Source: Clostridia bacterium (GTDB lineage: Bacteria > Bacillota_A > Clostridia > Christensenellales > Aristaeellaceae). From it: a DNA stretch of 64,000 nt. The notes below the pieces were generated by a model, which did no database searches, was not told where the DNA came from, and saw only the letters and a program-made list of their open reading frames with translations. A program made the position numbers and the translations under genes. Where the stretch lies: NCBI GenBank assembly GCA_025997215.1, contig BNUH01000001.1, positions 1 to 64,000 on the forward strand, read 5' to 3'. Within the stretch, counting starts at the first letter, position 1; the number at the start of each line of letters is the position of its first letter. Positions 52,580-61,701 of the stretch are shown here, piece after piece.

Positions 52580-52633
52580 GTCGAGTAAGGGTTAAGAATA
52601 ACAAAAATATTTTGTCTCGATGGGGGAATTGCT

Positions 52634-53101
52634 TTGTATTATACGCAGCGCCGCGCATTCACAAAGCGCTCGCGCGACACGCTGGTATTGGTAATCCTGC
52701 TGCTGCTGATCGCGCTGATCGTGACGGGGTGCCTGTACGCTGGCTCGGTGCGGCGCGGCGCGTATTACAGCGACGTCCTGCTAAGCAGGGGCGCGGATGA
52801 GCTAGGCCAGGCGCGGGCATCCATGTCCCAGATATCGCGCATTGGAGGCAGCTACACCACGGTGCAGATCAGCAAGCTCCGCCAGCATCTGTACGCGATA
52901 GACCGGCTCAACGCGATAGCGACGGAGATTTACGGCGCGAATAAAGGTATCATCGACGACAGCTGTGTCGCCAGCGCGCTCGACACCATCGGCAAGTGCG
53001 AATCGCGACTGTTAAAAGGTCAAGCCATCGACGAGCAATTAGCGACGCTGCGGCAGATGCTCGACCAGATTGACGTGCAGCTGAGCGCGCGGAGGCTATG
53101 A
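52634..53101 (+). CDS. Small membrane-anchored protein of unknown function
   Basis: A 155-residue protein starting at TTG after GGGGG. Its basic N-terminus (RRAFTKRSRD) precedes one hydrophobic stretch at about 17-36 that ends in 'VTGC', which could be a membrane anchor or a weak lipobox. The remaining part is predicted helical by eye ('VQISKLRQHLYAIDRLNAIA' and a Leu-rich end), outside the membrane. I recognise no family. It has its own promoter and stands before rimO. Confidence 0.6.
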   Translation: MYYTQRRAFTKRSRDTLVLVILLLLIALIVTGCLYAGSVRRGAYYSDVLLSRGADELGQARASMSQISRIGGSYTTVQISKLRQHLYAIDRLNAIATEIYGANKGIIDDSCVASALDTIGKCESRLLKGQAIDEQLATLRQMLDQIDVQLSARRL

Positions 53102-53132
53102 GCGTAACATAATTTATCAGAATATGTAAATA

Positions 53133-53161
53133 TTGTCGCGCGGTGTACCTTATGGTATAAT
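53133..53161 (+). promoter_or_regulatory. Sigma-A promoter of the rimO-pgsA-cinA operon
   Basis: TTGTCG (53133-53138), 17 bases and TATAAT (53156-53161) with TGG ahead (extended -10). It lies about 50 bases before rimO. Confidence 0.75.
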
Positions 53162-53208
53162 GAAGGTACGCTGTTTTGCGTGTATAGAATTCATTACGAA
53201 TTGGAGGC

Positions 53209-54624
53209 GTGCCTACGGAAACCGTCGGACTTGTATCGCTGGGCTGCGCCAAGAACCGCGTGGACAGCGAACAGATGCTGGGCTTGCTGCGCGAGGCGGG
53301 TTATCCTCTGACCAACGACCCGTCGCGCGCGGAAATACTGATCGTCAATACCTGCGGCTTCATTGCGTCGGCGAAGGAGGAATCCGTCAATACGCTGCTG
53401 GATATGGCACGGTATAAATCCGATGGCGTGTGCCGAATCCTCATCGCCGCCGGATGCCTCGTCCAGCGTTACGCTAAGGATCTGCGCGAGCAGATGCCCG
53501 AGGTGGATGCCTTCGTCGGCGTATCGGAATACCCGCGATTGACGGCGATAATCGACTCGCTTCGCGAGGCGATTCGTAATGCCGACATAACAGCCGAGGA
53601 TGGCAAGCCACGATATTCGTCGGCCGTGGCCGTGAGCGCGGTAGATATGGACACGCCTGTATTCGAGTGCGCGCCGTTCGTGGCGACGACGCCCGGTGCG
53701 TTCGCGTATGTGAGGATCGCGGATGGATGCGACAACCGCTGCGCGTACTGCGCTATACCGATGATTCGCGGGCCATACCGCTCCCGTTCTGTCGAGTCCG
53801 TTTTGGCGGAGACCGCGCGGCGCGTCGAGGATGGCGCGCGTGAAGTGGTGTTTATCGCCCAGGATACCACCCGTTTTGGGTTGAAAGTGGGGGACGGCGC
53901 CGAGCGTTCACGCTTACCCATATTACTGGCCCGAGCGTCGAGGCTGCCCGGCGAGCCATGGGTGCGCACGATGTACTGTCATCCCGCCCGCGTGACGGAT
54001 GAATTGTTAGAAACCCTGGCGAATACGCCCGGCGTCTGCCCGTACCTGGACGTCCCGCTGCAGCACGTGGATAGGGATGTGCTGCGCCGCATGAACCGCT
54101 GGGGCGACCCGGATTCCATATTGAAGTTGATGGAGAAGGCGCGCTCGTTCGGTTTAACGCTGCGGACAACATTTCTTGTGGGCTTCCCGGGCGAGGATGA
54201 GGCCGCGTTCCGGCGGCTGTATGAGTTCGCGCAGGCATTCCAATTCGACAGGATGGGCGCATTCGCGTTCTCTCCGGAGGAGGATACGCCCGCTTTCGAC
54301 ATGCCAAACCAGGTTCCGGAATCCGTCGCCGCCGAACGCCTGGACGCGCTTATGAAGCTGCAGCGCGGCATCAGCCTCGCCCGGAACAAGCTGCGCGTTG
54401 GAGAAACCGCGCCCGTGCTCATCGAAGGCTTAGTTACGCCGAAGGAATCCGACCGCCGCCATGAACCGCCTGGAATCTTGTACACAGGCCGCTCCAAGCG
54501 CGAGGCCCCGGAATGCGACGGCGTAATCCTCGTGCGTTCGGCAGAACCGTTGGTGGTTGGCGGTTTCGCCACGATTCGCATAACGCGCGCGAAGGCTTAC
54601 GACCTGGAAGGGGTACCCATATGA
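53209..54624 (+). CDS. rimO: Ribosomal protein S12 methylthiotransferase RimO
   Basis: A 471-residue radical SAM enzyme that methylthiolates Asp of S12. The N-terminal MTTase domain has 'VSLGCAKNRVDSEQML', 'IVNTCGFI' and 'AAGCLVQRY' (three cluster Cys). The radical SAM domain has C-x3-C-x2-C in 'GCDNRCAYCAIPMIRG', and a C-terminal TRAM domain follows. GTG 53209 is the only possible start near the family N-terminus, although GGAGG lies only one base before it, which is unusually close. Its stop overlaps the pgsA start (ATGA). Confidence 0.94.
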   Translation: MPTETVGLVSLGCAKNRVDSEQMLGLLREAGYPLTNDPSRAEILIVNTCGFIASAKEESVNTLLDMARYKSDGVCRILIAAGCLVQRYAKDLREQMPEVDAFVGVSEYPRLTAIIDSLREAIRNADITAEDGKPRYSSAVAVSAVDMDTPVFECAPFVATTPGAFAYVRIADGCDNRCAYCAIPMIRGPYRSRSVESVLAETARRVEDGAREVVFIAQDTTRFGLKVGDGAERSRLPILLARASRLPGEPWVRTMYCHPARVTDELLETLANTPGVCPYLDVPLQHVDRDVLRRMNRWGDPDSILKLMEKARSFGLTLRTTFLVGFPGEDEAAFRRLYEFAQAFQFDRMGAFAFSPEEDTPAFDMPNQVPESVAAERLDALMKLQRGISLARNKLRVGETAPVLIEGLVTPKESDRRHEPPGILYTGRSKREAPECDGVILVRSAEPLVVGGFATIRITRAKAYDLEGVPI

Positions 54625-55211
54625 GCCGTATCAACTGGCCGAATCGACTGACGCTCGCGCGGATAGCGCTGGTGCCCGTGTACCTGGTGTTGCTAAGGTG
54701 GAGCTATGCCGCCCAGTCGCAGCTGTGGTTTGTCCCCACAATATTGGCGTTCATGGTGCTGTGCGTAGCCGCGCTGACGGATCTACTCGACGGGATAGTC
54801 GCCCGGCGTCTGGACGAGCAATCCACCGCCGGGAAGTTCCTCGACCCGATCGCGGACAAACTGCTGGTCATACCCGCGCTGATCTGGTTTACAGCCATTG
54901 GACGTCTGACGCCGTGGCCGGTGATACTGATCGCCGCTCGAGAATTCATTGTGGATGCGCTGCGGCTGCTGGCCATGTCCAACGGCGTCGTGCTGGCCGC
55001 CGCCTTCTCCGGCAAAGTAAAGACGGTTTCACAGTTGATTCTGCTGGGTTTCCTGACCGTCCCGGAAGGCTGGCATTATTCAGTGCCGATTCTGGCTTGG
55101 ATATGCGCGGCGCTGGCGATCGGTTCAGCTTTGGAATATTTCCTAAAAAACCGTTCTTTGATTACAGCATTATTCACCAACGCGACCGCCATAAAGGAGC
55201 AAACCCTATGA
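54621..55211 (+). CDS. pgsA: CDP-diacylglycerol-glycerol-3-phosphate 3-phosphatidyltransferase
   Basis: A 196-residue membrane enzyme for phosphatidylglycerol synthesis with about four to six helices. The CDP-alcohol phosphotransferase motif DG-x2-AR-x8-G-x3-D-x3-D is complete in 'DLLDGIVARRL' plus 'GKFLDPIADK'. The N-terminal 'NWPNRLTLARIALVPVYLVL' is typical of PgsA. ATG 54621 overlaps the rimO stop, and its own stop overlaps the cinA start, so the three genes are coupled. Confidence 0.95.
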   Translation: MSRINWPNRLTLARIALVPVYLVLLRWSYAAQSQLWFVPTILAFMVLCVAALTDLLDGIVARRLDEQSTAGKFLDPIADKLLVIPALIWFTAIGRLTPWPVILIAAREFIVDALRLLAMSNGVVLAAAFSGKVKTVSQLILLGFLTVPEGWHYSVPILAWICAALAIGSALEYFLKNRSLITALFTNATAIKEQTL

Positions 55212-56443
55212 TTGCCGAGATTGTATCGGTCGGCACTGAACTGCTGATGGGCCAGATCGTCAACACCGATGCGGCATACCTGGCGCGGCGGCTGCCGGAG
55301 GCTGGCGTGACGCTGTACCACCAAGTGACAGTGGGCGACAACCCCGAACGCCTGAAGGAAGCGCTGCTGGTCGCCCTGTCCCGCGCCGACGTCGTCATCA
55401 CCAGCGGCGGCCTCGGACCCACCAAGGACGACCTGACCAAAGACGTCGCGGCCGATACGTTGGGCCTGCCGATGGAGCTTTACCCGGAGGCTGAAAAACA
55501 CCTGCGCGAATTCTTTGAATCCCGGCACCGCGAGATGGCCCCAAACAATCTGCGTCAGGCGTATTTCGCGAAGGGTTCCATCCTATTCCCAAACCCCAAC
55601 GGCACCGCGCCGGGCTGCGTGGTCGAGAAGGACGGCAAGGCCGTCATCCATCTGCCCGGCCCGCCGCGCGAGTTCGTGCCGATGGTGGAGGATTCCGTGC
55701 TGCCGTACCTGGCTGCGCGGCTGGGCGGCGTGATCCGTTCGCGCTATCTGCGGCTGTTCGGCATCGGCGAGTCGGACGCGGAGACGCGTGTAGCCGACCT
55801 GATGGATGCGGCCAATCCCTCGCTCGCGCCGTACTGCTCGTTGGGCGAGGTGCAGTTCCGCTTATCCGCGCGTGCGGAAACCGTCGAGGAGGCTGAGGCG
55901 CTGCTCGATCCGCTGGAGACGGCGGTGCGCGAGCGCGTTGGTGAATTCATCTACGCCGAAACAGAGTACCCCGACGACACGATGGCGCGTGTCGCCGCTC
56001 GGAAACTGATCGCCTCGGGCAGGACGCTGGCGTTGGCCGAGAGCCTCACGGGTGGATTGCTGGCTGCGTCGCTGGTCGCCCAGCACGGCATCTCATCCGT
56101 GTTGGAGGAAGCCATCGTCACCTACGCGAATTCTTCCAAAATACGACGGCTGGGCGTGTCGGAGGATACGCTCAAAACCTACGGCGCGGTCAGCGAGCAG
56201 ACGGCGCGCGAGATGGCCGAAGGGATCCGCAGGACTGCGGGCGTGGACATAGGCATAGCAACAACGGGCATCGCCGGACCGGACGGCGCGACGCCTGTGA
56301 AACCTGTGGGATTGGTATACGTGGCGTTAGCGGCGGCGGACGGCACGCGGGTCAAGCGTTTAGAATTGAAGGGCCACCGGGACGACATCCGCCAGCTGAC
56401 CTGTCTGCATGCGTTGGCGTTACTGCTTAACGCATTATCATAA
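55208..56443 (+). CDS. cinA: CinA-family competence/damage-inducible protein
   Basis: A 411-residue protein. The N-terminal MoeA/MogA-like domain has 'VSVGTELLMGQIVNTDAAYL' and 'ITSGGLGPTKDDLT'. The C-terminal CinA domain has 'LALAESLTGGLLAASL', 'YANSSKIRRLGV' and 'IATTGIAGPDGATPVKPVG' (nicotinamide-nucleotide amidase type). AAAGGAG precedes ATG 55208. The cinA-recA neighbourhood is common in Firmicutes. It may recycle NMN. Confidence 0.95.
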   Translation: MIAEIVSVGTELLMGQIVNTDAAYLARRLPEAGVTLYHQVTVGDNPERLKEALLVALSRADVVITSGGLGPTKDDLTKDVAADTLGLPMELYPEAEKHLREFFESRHREMAPNNLRQAYFAKGSILFPNPNGTAPGCVVEKDGKAVIHLPGPPREFVPMVEDSVLPYLAARLGGVIRSRYLRLFGIGESDAETRVADLMDAANPSLAPYCSLGEVQFRLSARAETVEEAEALLDPLETAVRERVGEFIYAETEYPDDTMARVAARKLIASGRTLALAESLTGGLLAASLVAQHGISSVLEEAIVTYANSSKIRRLGVSEDTLKTYGAVSEQTAREMAEGIRRTAGVDIGIATTGIAGPDGATPVKPVGLVYVALAAADGTRVKRLELKGHRDDIRQLTCLHALALLLNALS

Positions 56444-56455
56444 CATAATTATAAT
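56427..56455 (+). promoter_or_regulatory. Promoter of recA
   Basis: TTAACG (56427-56432), 17 bases and TATAAT (56450-56455), overlapping the 3' end of cinA. I searched by eye for a LexA box (GAAC-N4-GTTC) here and did not find one. Confidence 0.55.
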
Positions 56456-56482
56456 ATTGTTAAATAAAGAAAGAGGTAGCAC

Positions 56483-57592
56483 ATGGCAAGAGAGAAAGTC
56501 TCAACTCCCGCGGCGACCAAGAAAATCGGCGACGATCGCAAACGCGCGCTCGATGTCGCGCTGGGCAACATCGAGAAGGCATTTGGCAAAGGCTCGGTCA
56601 TGAAGCTGGGCGAGAAGGCTGTCGCGCAGATCGACGTGGTTTCATCAGGATGCCTCGATCTGGATGTCGCGCTGGGCATCGGCGGTCTGCCGCGCGGACG
56701 CATCGTCGAGGTTTATGGACCGGAATCCAGCGGCAAGACGACCGTCGCCCTGCATGCCGTGGCCGAGGCGCAGCGGGCTGGAGGCACGGCGGCGTTCATC
56801 GACGCCGAGCACGCGCTGGACGCTCACTACGCCAAGGCGTTGGGCGTCAATGTAGATGAGCTGTATGTCTCCCAGCCGGACAGCGGCGAGGAAGCGCTGG
56901 AGATCTGCGAGGCGCTGGTGCGTTCCGGCGCGGTGGATATGATCGTCGTGGATTCCGTGGCCGCACTGGTGCCCAAGGCCGAGATCGACGGCGAGATGGG
57001 CGACTCCTTCGTAGGCGTGCACGCGCGGCTGATGAGCCAGGCGTTAAGGAAACTAGCGGGCGTTATATCCAAAACGAATTGTATTGTCATATTCATCAAC
57101 CAACTGCGCGAGAAGATCGGCGTCATGTACGGCAACCCGGAGACCACCACGGGCGGGCGCGCACTCAAATTCTACGCGTCCGTACGACTGGATATCCGGC
57201 GCGGCGATCAGATCAAGAACGGCGCGCAGGTGCTCGGCAACCGCACCAAGGCCAAGGTAGTCAAGAATAAACTAGCGCCGCCGTTCCGCGTCGCCGAATT
57301 CGACATACTGTATGGCGAAGGCATATCGCGCGAGGGGTGCCTGCTCGACATGGCCGTGACCCGCGATATCATCCACAAGAGCGGCTCCTGGTTCAGCTAT
57401 AAGGAACAGCGGATCGGCCAGGGCCGTGAGAACGCGCGGTTATACATCAAGCAGAATCCGGATGTTTATGCCGAGATCGACGGCATCCTGCGCAAGGAGA
57501 TCGCCCAGCGCGGCATCGACGCGCCCATCGAACCCGCAGTGGGCGACGAGGCCGACGACGATTTCGACGAGGATGCCGAAGAGGAGATATAA
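56483..57592 (+). CDS. recA: Recombinase RecA
   Basis: A 369-residue strand-exchange protein. 'GPESSGKTT' is Walker A, '[20 protein letters not shown]' holds Walker B, and '[19 protein letters not shown]', '[21 protein letters not shown]' (split: loop L2) and '[17 protein letters not shown]' are all as in the family. The C-terminus is acidic ([15 protein letters not shown]), as usual. It loads on single strands in repair and recombination. The kinase gene follows after 26 bases without a terminator. Confidence 0.98.
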   Translation: MAREKVSTPAATKKIGDDRKRALDVALGNIEKAFGKGSVMKLGEKAVAQIDVVSSGCLDLDVALGIGGLPRGRIVEVYGPESSGKTTVALHAVAEAQRAGGTAAFIDAEHALDAHYAKALGVNVDELYVSQPDSGEEALEICEALVRSGAVDMIVVDSVAALVPKAEIDGEMGDSFVGVHARLMSQALRKLAGVISKTNCIVIFINQLREKIGVMYGNPETTTGGRALKFYASVRLDIRRGDQIKNGAQVLGNRTKAKVVKNKLAPPFRVAEFDILYGEGISREGCLLDMAVTRDIIHKSGSWFSYKEQRIGQGRENARLYIKQNPDVYAEIDGILRKEIAQRGIDAPIEPAVGDEADDDFDEDAEEEI

Positions 57593-57618
57593 AATCATAA
57601 GGATCGAGGGGGAGACTT

Positions 57619-58764
57619 ATGGCGTACGAATGCATCGATGTGAACAGTTTGCCTGGTGCGGCGGTAGATCCCGCCGCGCTGGGATTCCCATACCGCCTGG
57701 CGGAGTTCAGTATAACGGCGCCCATCCTCGCCGCGAAGGAACTGCGCTCGGGCAACATCAACACCACCTACCTCGTCGTGACGGACGACGGCCGGAAGGT
57801 CATCCTGCAGCGGATCAATCACCACGTATTCAAGCAGCCGGATCAGATCATGGCCAACATCGCGGGCGTGACCAAGCATCTGCGCGGCAAGATTCCGCCC
57901 AGCGAATCCAACCCTGACCGCCGGGTGCTCAACTTCCTGGCGAAGGCCGACGGCGCTATGATCAGCTGGGATGATGGTGGGGCACCATGGCGTTGTTACA
58001 ACTATATCGAAGGCGCGACCGCGTATAACGCTGCCGTCAAGCCGGAACACCTGTGCGAGACGGGCCGGGCTTTCGGCGCGTTCCAGCGGGATCTGGCGGA
58101 TTTCCCGATAGGCACGCTCTATGAGACGATCGAAGGTTTCCACGACACGCCCAGACGTTATCAAGTATTTCTTGAGACGCTGGCTGCCGACAGGGTTGGA
58201 CGCGCCGCTGCCGCCGCCAAGGAGATCGACGCCATCCGCAACCGCGAGAATTTAGCTTCACGCGTCACAGACCAACTGGCTAGCGGCGCGCTGCCGCTGC
58301 GCGTTACCCACAACGACACCAAGATCAACAACGTGCTGATTGACGATCAGACCGACGAAGCCGTGTGCGTGATCGACCTGGATACGGTGATGCCGGGTTC
58401 GTCGCTGTATGACTTCGGCGACATGATCCGCTTCGGCGCGAATACCGCCGCCGAGGATGAGCCGGACGTGTCGAAGATCGCCCTGGACATGGGCCGGTTC
58501 GAACGGTTCACCCAAGGATTCCTGCTGGAGACGCGCGGGTTCATCGGCCATGATGAGTTGCTGCAGCAGCCGTTGGGCTGTCTGGTCATAACTTATGAGC
58601 TGGCGCTGCGGTTCCTGACGGATTATTTGGATGGGGATCGTTACTTCAAGGTGTGGGGAGCGGAGCATAATCTGATTCGGGCCAGGGCGCAGCTAGCATT
58701 GCTGACCGACATGGAGCGTAAGCTGACCGCAATGGAGACGTTTATACAGAAGAATATTTTGTAG
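57619..58764 (+). CDS. APH-fold sugar kinase (N-acetylhexosamine 1-kinase-like)
   Basis: A 381-residue phosphotransferase-family kinase. 'SGNINTTYLVVTDDGRKVIL', 'QRINHHVFKQPDQIMANIAG' and 'WRCYNYIEG' match the NahK-like group that phosphorylates the anomeric carbon of GlcNAc/GalNAc. The catalytic loop is 'LRVTHNDTKINNVLID' (Brenner-type HxD) and the metal motif is 'CVIDLDTVMPG'. GGGGGAG precedes the ATG. It could feed salvage of amino sugars; the exact sugar is an inference. Confidence 0.85.
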   Translation: MAYECIDVNSLPGAAVDPAALGFPYRLAEFSITAPILAAKELRSGNINTTYLVVTDDGRKVILQRINHHVFKQPDQIMANIAGVTKHLRGKIPPSESNPDRRVLNFLAKADGAMISWDDGGAPWRCYNYIEGATAYNAAVKPEHLCETGRAFGAFQRDLADFPIGTLYETIEGFHDTPRRYQVFLETLAADRVGRAAAAAKEIDAIRNRENLASRVTDQLASGALPLRVTHNDTKINNVLIDDQTDEAVCVIDLDTVMPGSSLYDFGDMIRFGANTAAEDEPDVSKIALDMGRFERFTQGFLLETRGFIGHDELLQQPLGCLVITYELALRFLTDYLDGDRYFKVWGAEHNLIRARAQLALLTDMERKLTAMETFIQKNIL

Positions 58765-58797
58765 AATTTTAACAAGGCCTTTCAACGAATACTTTCG

Positions 58798-58826
58798 CCT
58801 CCGCGTCCGCAATATAGACGCGGAGG
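58798..58826 (+). promoter_or_regulatory. Hairpin hiding the ribosome binding site of the small acidic gene
   Basis: CCTCCGCGTC (58798-58807) pairs perfectly with GACGCGGAGG (58817-58826) around a 9-base loop. The 3' arm contains the GGAGG that serves the TTG start at 58835. The fold would block translation of that gene. It could also act as a terminator of the kinase gene, though no run of T follows. Confidence 0.6.
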
Positions 58827-58834
58827 TGTTTCAT

Positions 58835-59020
58835 TTGAATGACAATCTAAATGAGAATCTAGTTGGAGACCAAGCCCGCCCCAGGTTTATCCCGAAGAGC
58901 CAGCGCAGCGAGCTGTCCGAGCATAGCGACGCCGAGCGCAGCGATGTGCTAGGCAGTTACACGGGCACGCCCGCTGACGAGAGCGACTTGTATCCGGTGC
59001 AGGACGCGGACGATTTGTAA
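58835..59020 (+). CDS. Small acidic protein ending in PVQDADDL
   Basis: A 61-residue protein starting at TTG (eight bases after GGAGG). The middle is charged ('RSELSEHSDAERSDV') and the end 'LGSYTGTPADESDLYPVQDA' plus DDL resembles the C-terminus of small uncharacterised proteins I recall from Clostridia. No hydrophobic segment is present. The recurring tail could be a recognition signal, but this is speculation. The ribosome binding site lies inside a hairpin. Confidence 0.6.
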   Translation: MNDNLNENLVGDQARPRFIPKSQRSELSEHSDAERSDVLGSYTGTPADESDLYPVQDADDL

Positions 59021-59039
59021 GGACAAGATTTTCCACGCC

Positions 59040-59068
59040 TTGCCATAGTTCGCAAAAAATGTTACAAT
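59040..59068 (+). promoter_or_regulatory. Promoter of the vanW-like gene
   Basis: TTGCCA (59040-59045), 17 bases and TACAAT (59063-59068). A second TATAAT at 59120-59125 has no suitable -35. A small hairpin CTCC-GCAC-GGGGAG follows the first promoter. Confidence 0.6.
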
Positions 59069-59160
59069 CACTCCGCACGGGGAGTTTCGTTGAATTGTTA
59101 ATCGTCTATTGGGAGACGCTTATAATTAAACGAGACGAACCCTGAAGAGGAGATACCGCC

Positions 59161-60624
59161 ATGACCGATGCCCAGCGATTGCCACGCGGAGCGCAAAGCG
59201 CCGCAAATGATAACTCACGCCGCGATTCGAAAAACGCCGCTGCTAAGCCGCGCGCCTGGTGGGCTGGGCCGCTCTGCCTGATCCTCGCAGGAGTGCTGGT
59301 GGCGCTCGCGATGTGGGCGCAGCAGCAGGTGAAAGCGTATGAGGCATTCCAGCACATGCGCGCGGTCGTGGCGCGGACGACATTTTATGATGGAATCCGC
59401 GTGGACGGGGTTTCGCTGGGCGGCATGACGCTGGATCAGGCGATCGAGCGGCTTTCGGCCCGCGATCAGCAGGAGAATGAATCCTTCGAGATTTACCTGA
59501 CGGCGGGCGACGCGCGCTGGCGGATATCCTCGGACGAGGTGGGCCTGCACCGCAACACAGAGACGCTTATCCGCCAAGCATATACGCTGGGCCGCGTGGG
59601 TTCGCTAGAGGAACGTTATAATTACATCAATACGATGGCCGCGAGCGGTGTCGATTATCAGTCGCAGATGTGGTATGATCATACCGCGGTGCGGAATCTG
59701 ACCGATACCGTCGCGCGCAGACTGACCGTCAACGGGCACGACGCTGAAGTCGCGGACTTCAACTTCGCGACGCGGCAGTTCACATTTACGGACGCTATGG
59801 CCGGGCAGGTTGTGGATGCCGATTCGTTATACCAACAGGTGGTAAGCGCGCTGGACTCCAAGAATTACGGATCATTGATAGAAGTATCCGTCGTGCACGT
59901 GGAACCCAAAGTCACACGCGATCAAGTGCAGGGATTATTCGGCAAGGTAGCAGGATTCACGACGAGCACTTCATCCAATGAAAATAGGAATACCAATATA
60001 TCCTTGGCGGCAAGGGCCATAAATGGTAAGGTTCTGCAGCCGGGTGAGACGATATCGTTCAACGAAACTACTGGCCAGCGCACATATGAAAAGGGTTACA
60101 AGGAAGCCGGGGCCATCCAGAATGGGCGGCTGGTGGACGACGTAGGCGGTGGCGTGTGCCAGGTTTCAACGACACTGTTTAACGCGCTGGTGCGCTCGGG
60201 CCTGGATATCGCAACGCGCAACCCGCACGCCTGGCCGGTGGATTACGTCAACCGAGGCGAGGACGCCATGGTCAACTGGCCCGATAAAGACATGAAGATG
60301 CAGAATAATACGGGCGGGCCGATCTACATCATCGGCACATACTCCAACCGCACGCTGACATTCGAGGTCTACGGCATGAAGCTGGGCGACGGCGTGACGA
60401 TCGACCTATCCAGCAAGACGACCGCGAACACGCCGCCGAGCGAGACGGTCTACACCCGCAACAGCAGCCTCGCGCCGGGCACTTCGACCGTTGTCCGGTC
60501 TGCGCGCACGGGCTTCCAGGTCAGTACGTACAAGGTTACATACCAGTACGGCAAGGAAATCGCGCGCGATCTGCTGTATAAGAGCGAGTACAGGATGTAC
60601 AACGAGATGGTGGAGTATAACTAA
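59161..60624 (+). CDS. VanW family protein with PG_binding_4 region
   Basis: A 487-residue membrane-anchored extracellular protein. One N-terminal helix ('GPLCLILAGVLVALAMWA', about residues 36-54) is followed by peptidoglycan-binding-like repeats ('RVDGVSLGGMTLDQAIERL' and the 'FTDAMAGQVVDADSLYQQV' region). The VanW domain has 'ISFNETTGQRTYEKGYKEAG', 'DVGGGVCQVSTTLFNAL' and 'HAWPVDYVNRGEDAMVNWP', and a G5-like tail ends it. VanW proteins occur near vancomycin-resistance genes but are mostly of unknown wall-related role. GAGGAG precedes the ATG. Confidence 0.92.
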   Translation: MTDAQRLPRGAQSAANDNSRRDSKNAAAKPRAWWAGPLCLILAGVLVALAMWAQQQVKAYEAFQHMRAVVARTTFYDGIRVDGVSLGGMTLDQAIERLSARDQQENESFEIYLTAGDARWRISSDEVGLHRNTETLIRQAYTLGRVGSLEERYNYINTMAASGVDYQSQMWYDHTAVRNLTDTVARRLTVNGHDAEVADFNFATRQFTFTDAMAGQVVDADSLYQQVVSALDSKNYGSLIEVSVVHVEPKVTRDQVQGLFGKVAGFTTSTSSNENRNTNISLAARAINGKVLQPGETISFNETTGQRTYEKGYKEAGAIQNGRLVDDVGGGVCQVSTTLFNALVRSGLDIATRNPHAWPVDYVNRGEDAMVNWPDKDMKMQNNTGGPIYIIGTYSNRTLTFEVYGMKLGDGVTIDLSSKTTANTPPSETVYTRNSSLAPGTSTVVRSARTGFQVSTYKVTYQYGKEIARDLLYKSEYRMYNEMVEYN

Positions 60625-60625
60625 T

Positions 60626-61558
60626 ATGCAAAGCCAACCATTATTAGGAGCTATCGAAGGCGGCGGTACGAAGATGGTCTGCGCCGTCGGATTCTCGGAC
60701 GGCAGAATAATAAAGCGGGAATCGTTCCCGACCGCGCTACCCGAGGGGACACTGCCCAAGCTGGTTCGTTTTTTCCAGAATGAAGGCGTTACCGCGCTGG
60801 GCATCGGCAGCTTCGGGCCGGTGGATCTGCGCGAGGATTCACCTACTTATGGCTACATAACGTCAACGCCTAAGCTGACATGGATTGATACGCCGTTCAT
60901 GCCCGTACTGCGCGACGCCCTGAATGTGCCCGTAGGGTTTGAAACGGATGTCAATATGGCCGCGATCGGCGAGCATACGCTGGGTGCTGGCCGAGGTTTG
61001 TCGAATATTGTGTATGTGACTGTCGGCACGGGCATCGGCGCGGGCATTATCGTGGATGGGAAGCCGCTGCATGGGCTGGTGCATCCTGAAATGGGGCACC
61101 TGTTGCTGCGTCCCGGAGTAGGCGAGACGCATCCGGATGGGTTCTGCCCATACCATAAGGGTTGTCTGGAGGGCTTGGCCTGCGGCCCAGCGATCGAACA
61201 GCGCTGGGGGAAGGCCGCGCGCGACCTGCCGCCGGAGCATCCCGCATGGGAATTGGAATCGGATTATCTGGCGCAGATGTGCGCTAACTTAATATTCGCG
61301 CTATCGCCGGAACGGATTATACTGGGCGGCGGCGTGATGCATCAGGCGCAGTTATTCGACCCGATCCGACGCAAGACGGTGAATCTGCTGGGCGGTTATG
61401 TACGCAGCAGCAGGATTCTTGCGGATACTGCGGAGTATATCGTTCCGCCGGGATTGGGCGATCAAAGCGGCATTGTTGGTGGGTTGATGCTGGCGGATCG
61501 GGCGTTGCAGAGGTTTGGTTCGTCCTCTGCCGAGAATCGAAAAGCCCACATTTCATAA
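60626..61558 (+). CDS. scrK: ROK-family fructokinase
   Basis: A 310-residue sugar kinase. The phosphate-binding loop is 'LLGAIEGGGTKMVCAVG', where Glu replaces the Asp common in other ROK kinases, as in bacterial fructokinases. 'IGSFGPVDL', 'VNMAAIGEHTLGAGRGL', 'VTVGTGIGAGIIVDG' and the zinc site H-x..-C-x2-H-x2-C in 'HPDGFCPYHKGCLEG' follow. It phosphorylates fructose, perhaps mannose. It begins one base after the vanW stop. No ribosome binding site is obvious, so it may rely on coupling. Confidence 0.88.
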   Translation: MQSQPLLGAIEGGGTKMVCAVGFSDGRIIKRESFPTALPEGTLPKLVRFFQNEGVTALGIGSFGPVDLREDSPTYGYITSTPKLTWIDTPFMPVLRDALNVPVGFETDVNMAAIGEHTLGAGRGLSNIVYVTVGTGIGAGIIVDGKPLHGLVHPEMGHLLLRPGVGETHPDGFCPYHKGCLEGLACGPAIEQRWGKAARDLPPEHPAWELESDYLAQMCANLIFALSPERIILGGGVMHQAQLFDPIRRKTVNLLGGYVRSSRILADTAEYIVPPGLGDQSGIVGGLMLADRALQRFGSSSAENRKAHIS

Positions 61559-61701
61559 GAGTGATAAATAGACAAGCGGATTGTGCGGTAGGATGGTATG
61601 GGGATCACCACCTTTCGGAGAGTTTCTGTAAAGATTCTATGACCAACCACAAACAGCGTCGCAACGGTTATTGTGATATGATAATCACTGGAGGGATTAT
61701 T

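Noticed and set aside
56427..56482. LexA (SOS) box in front of recA
   Set aside because: No GAAC-N4-GTTC sequence was found between cinA and recA.
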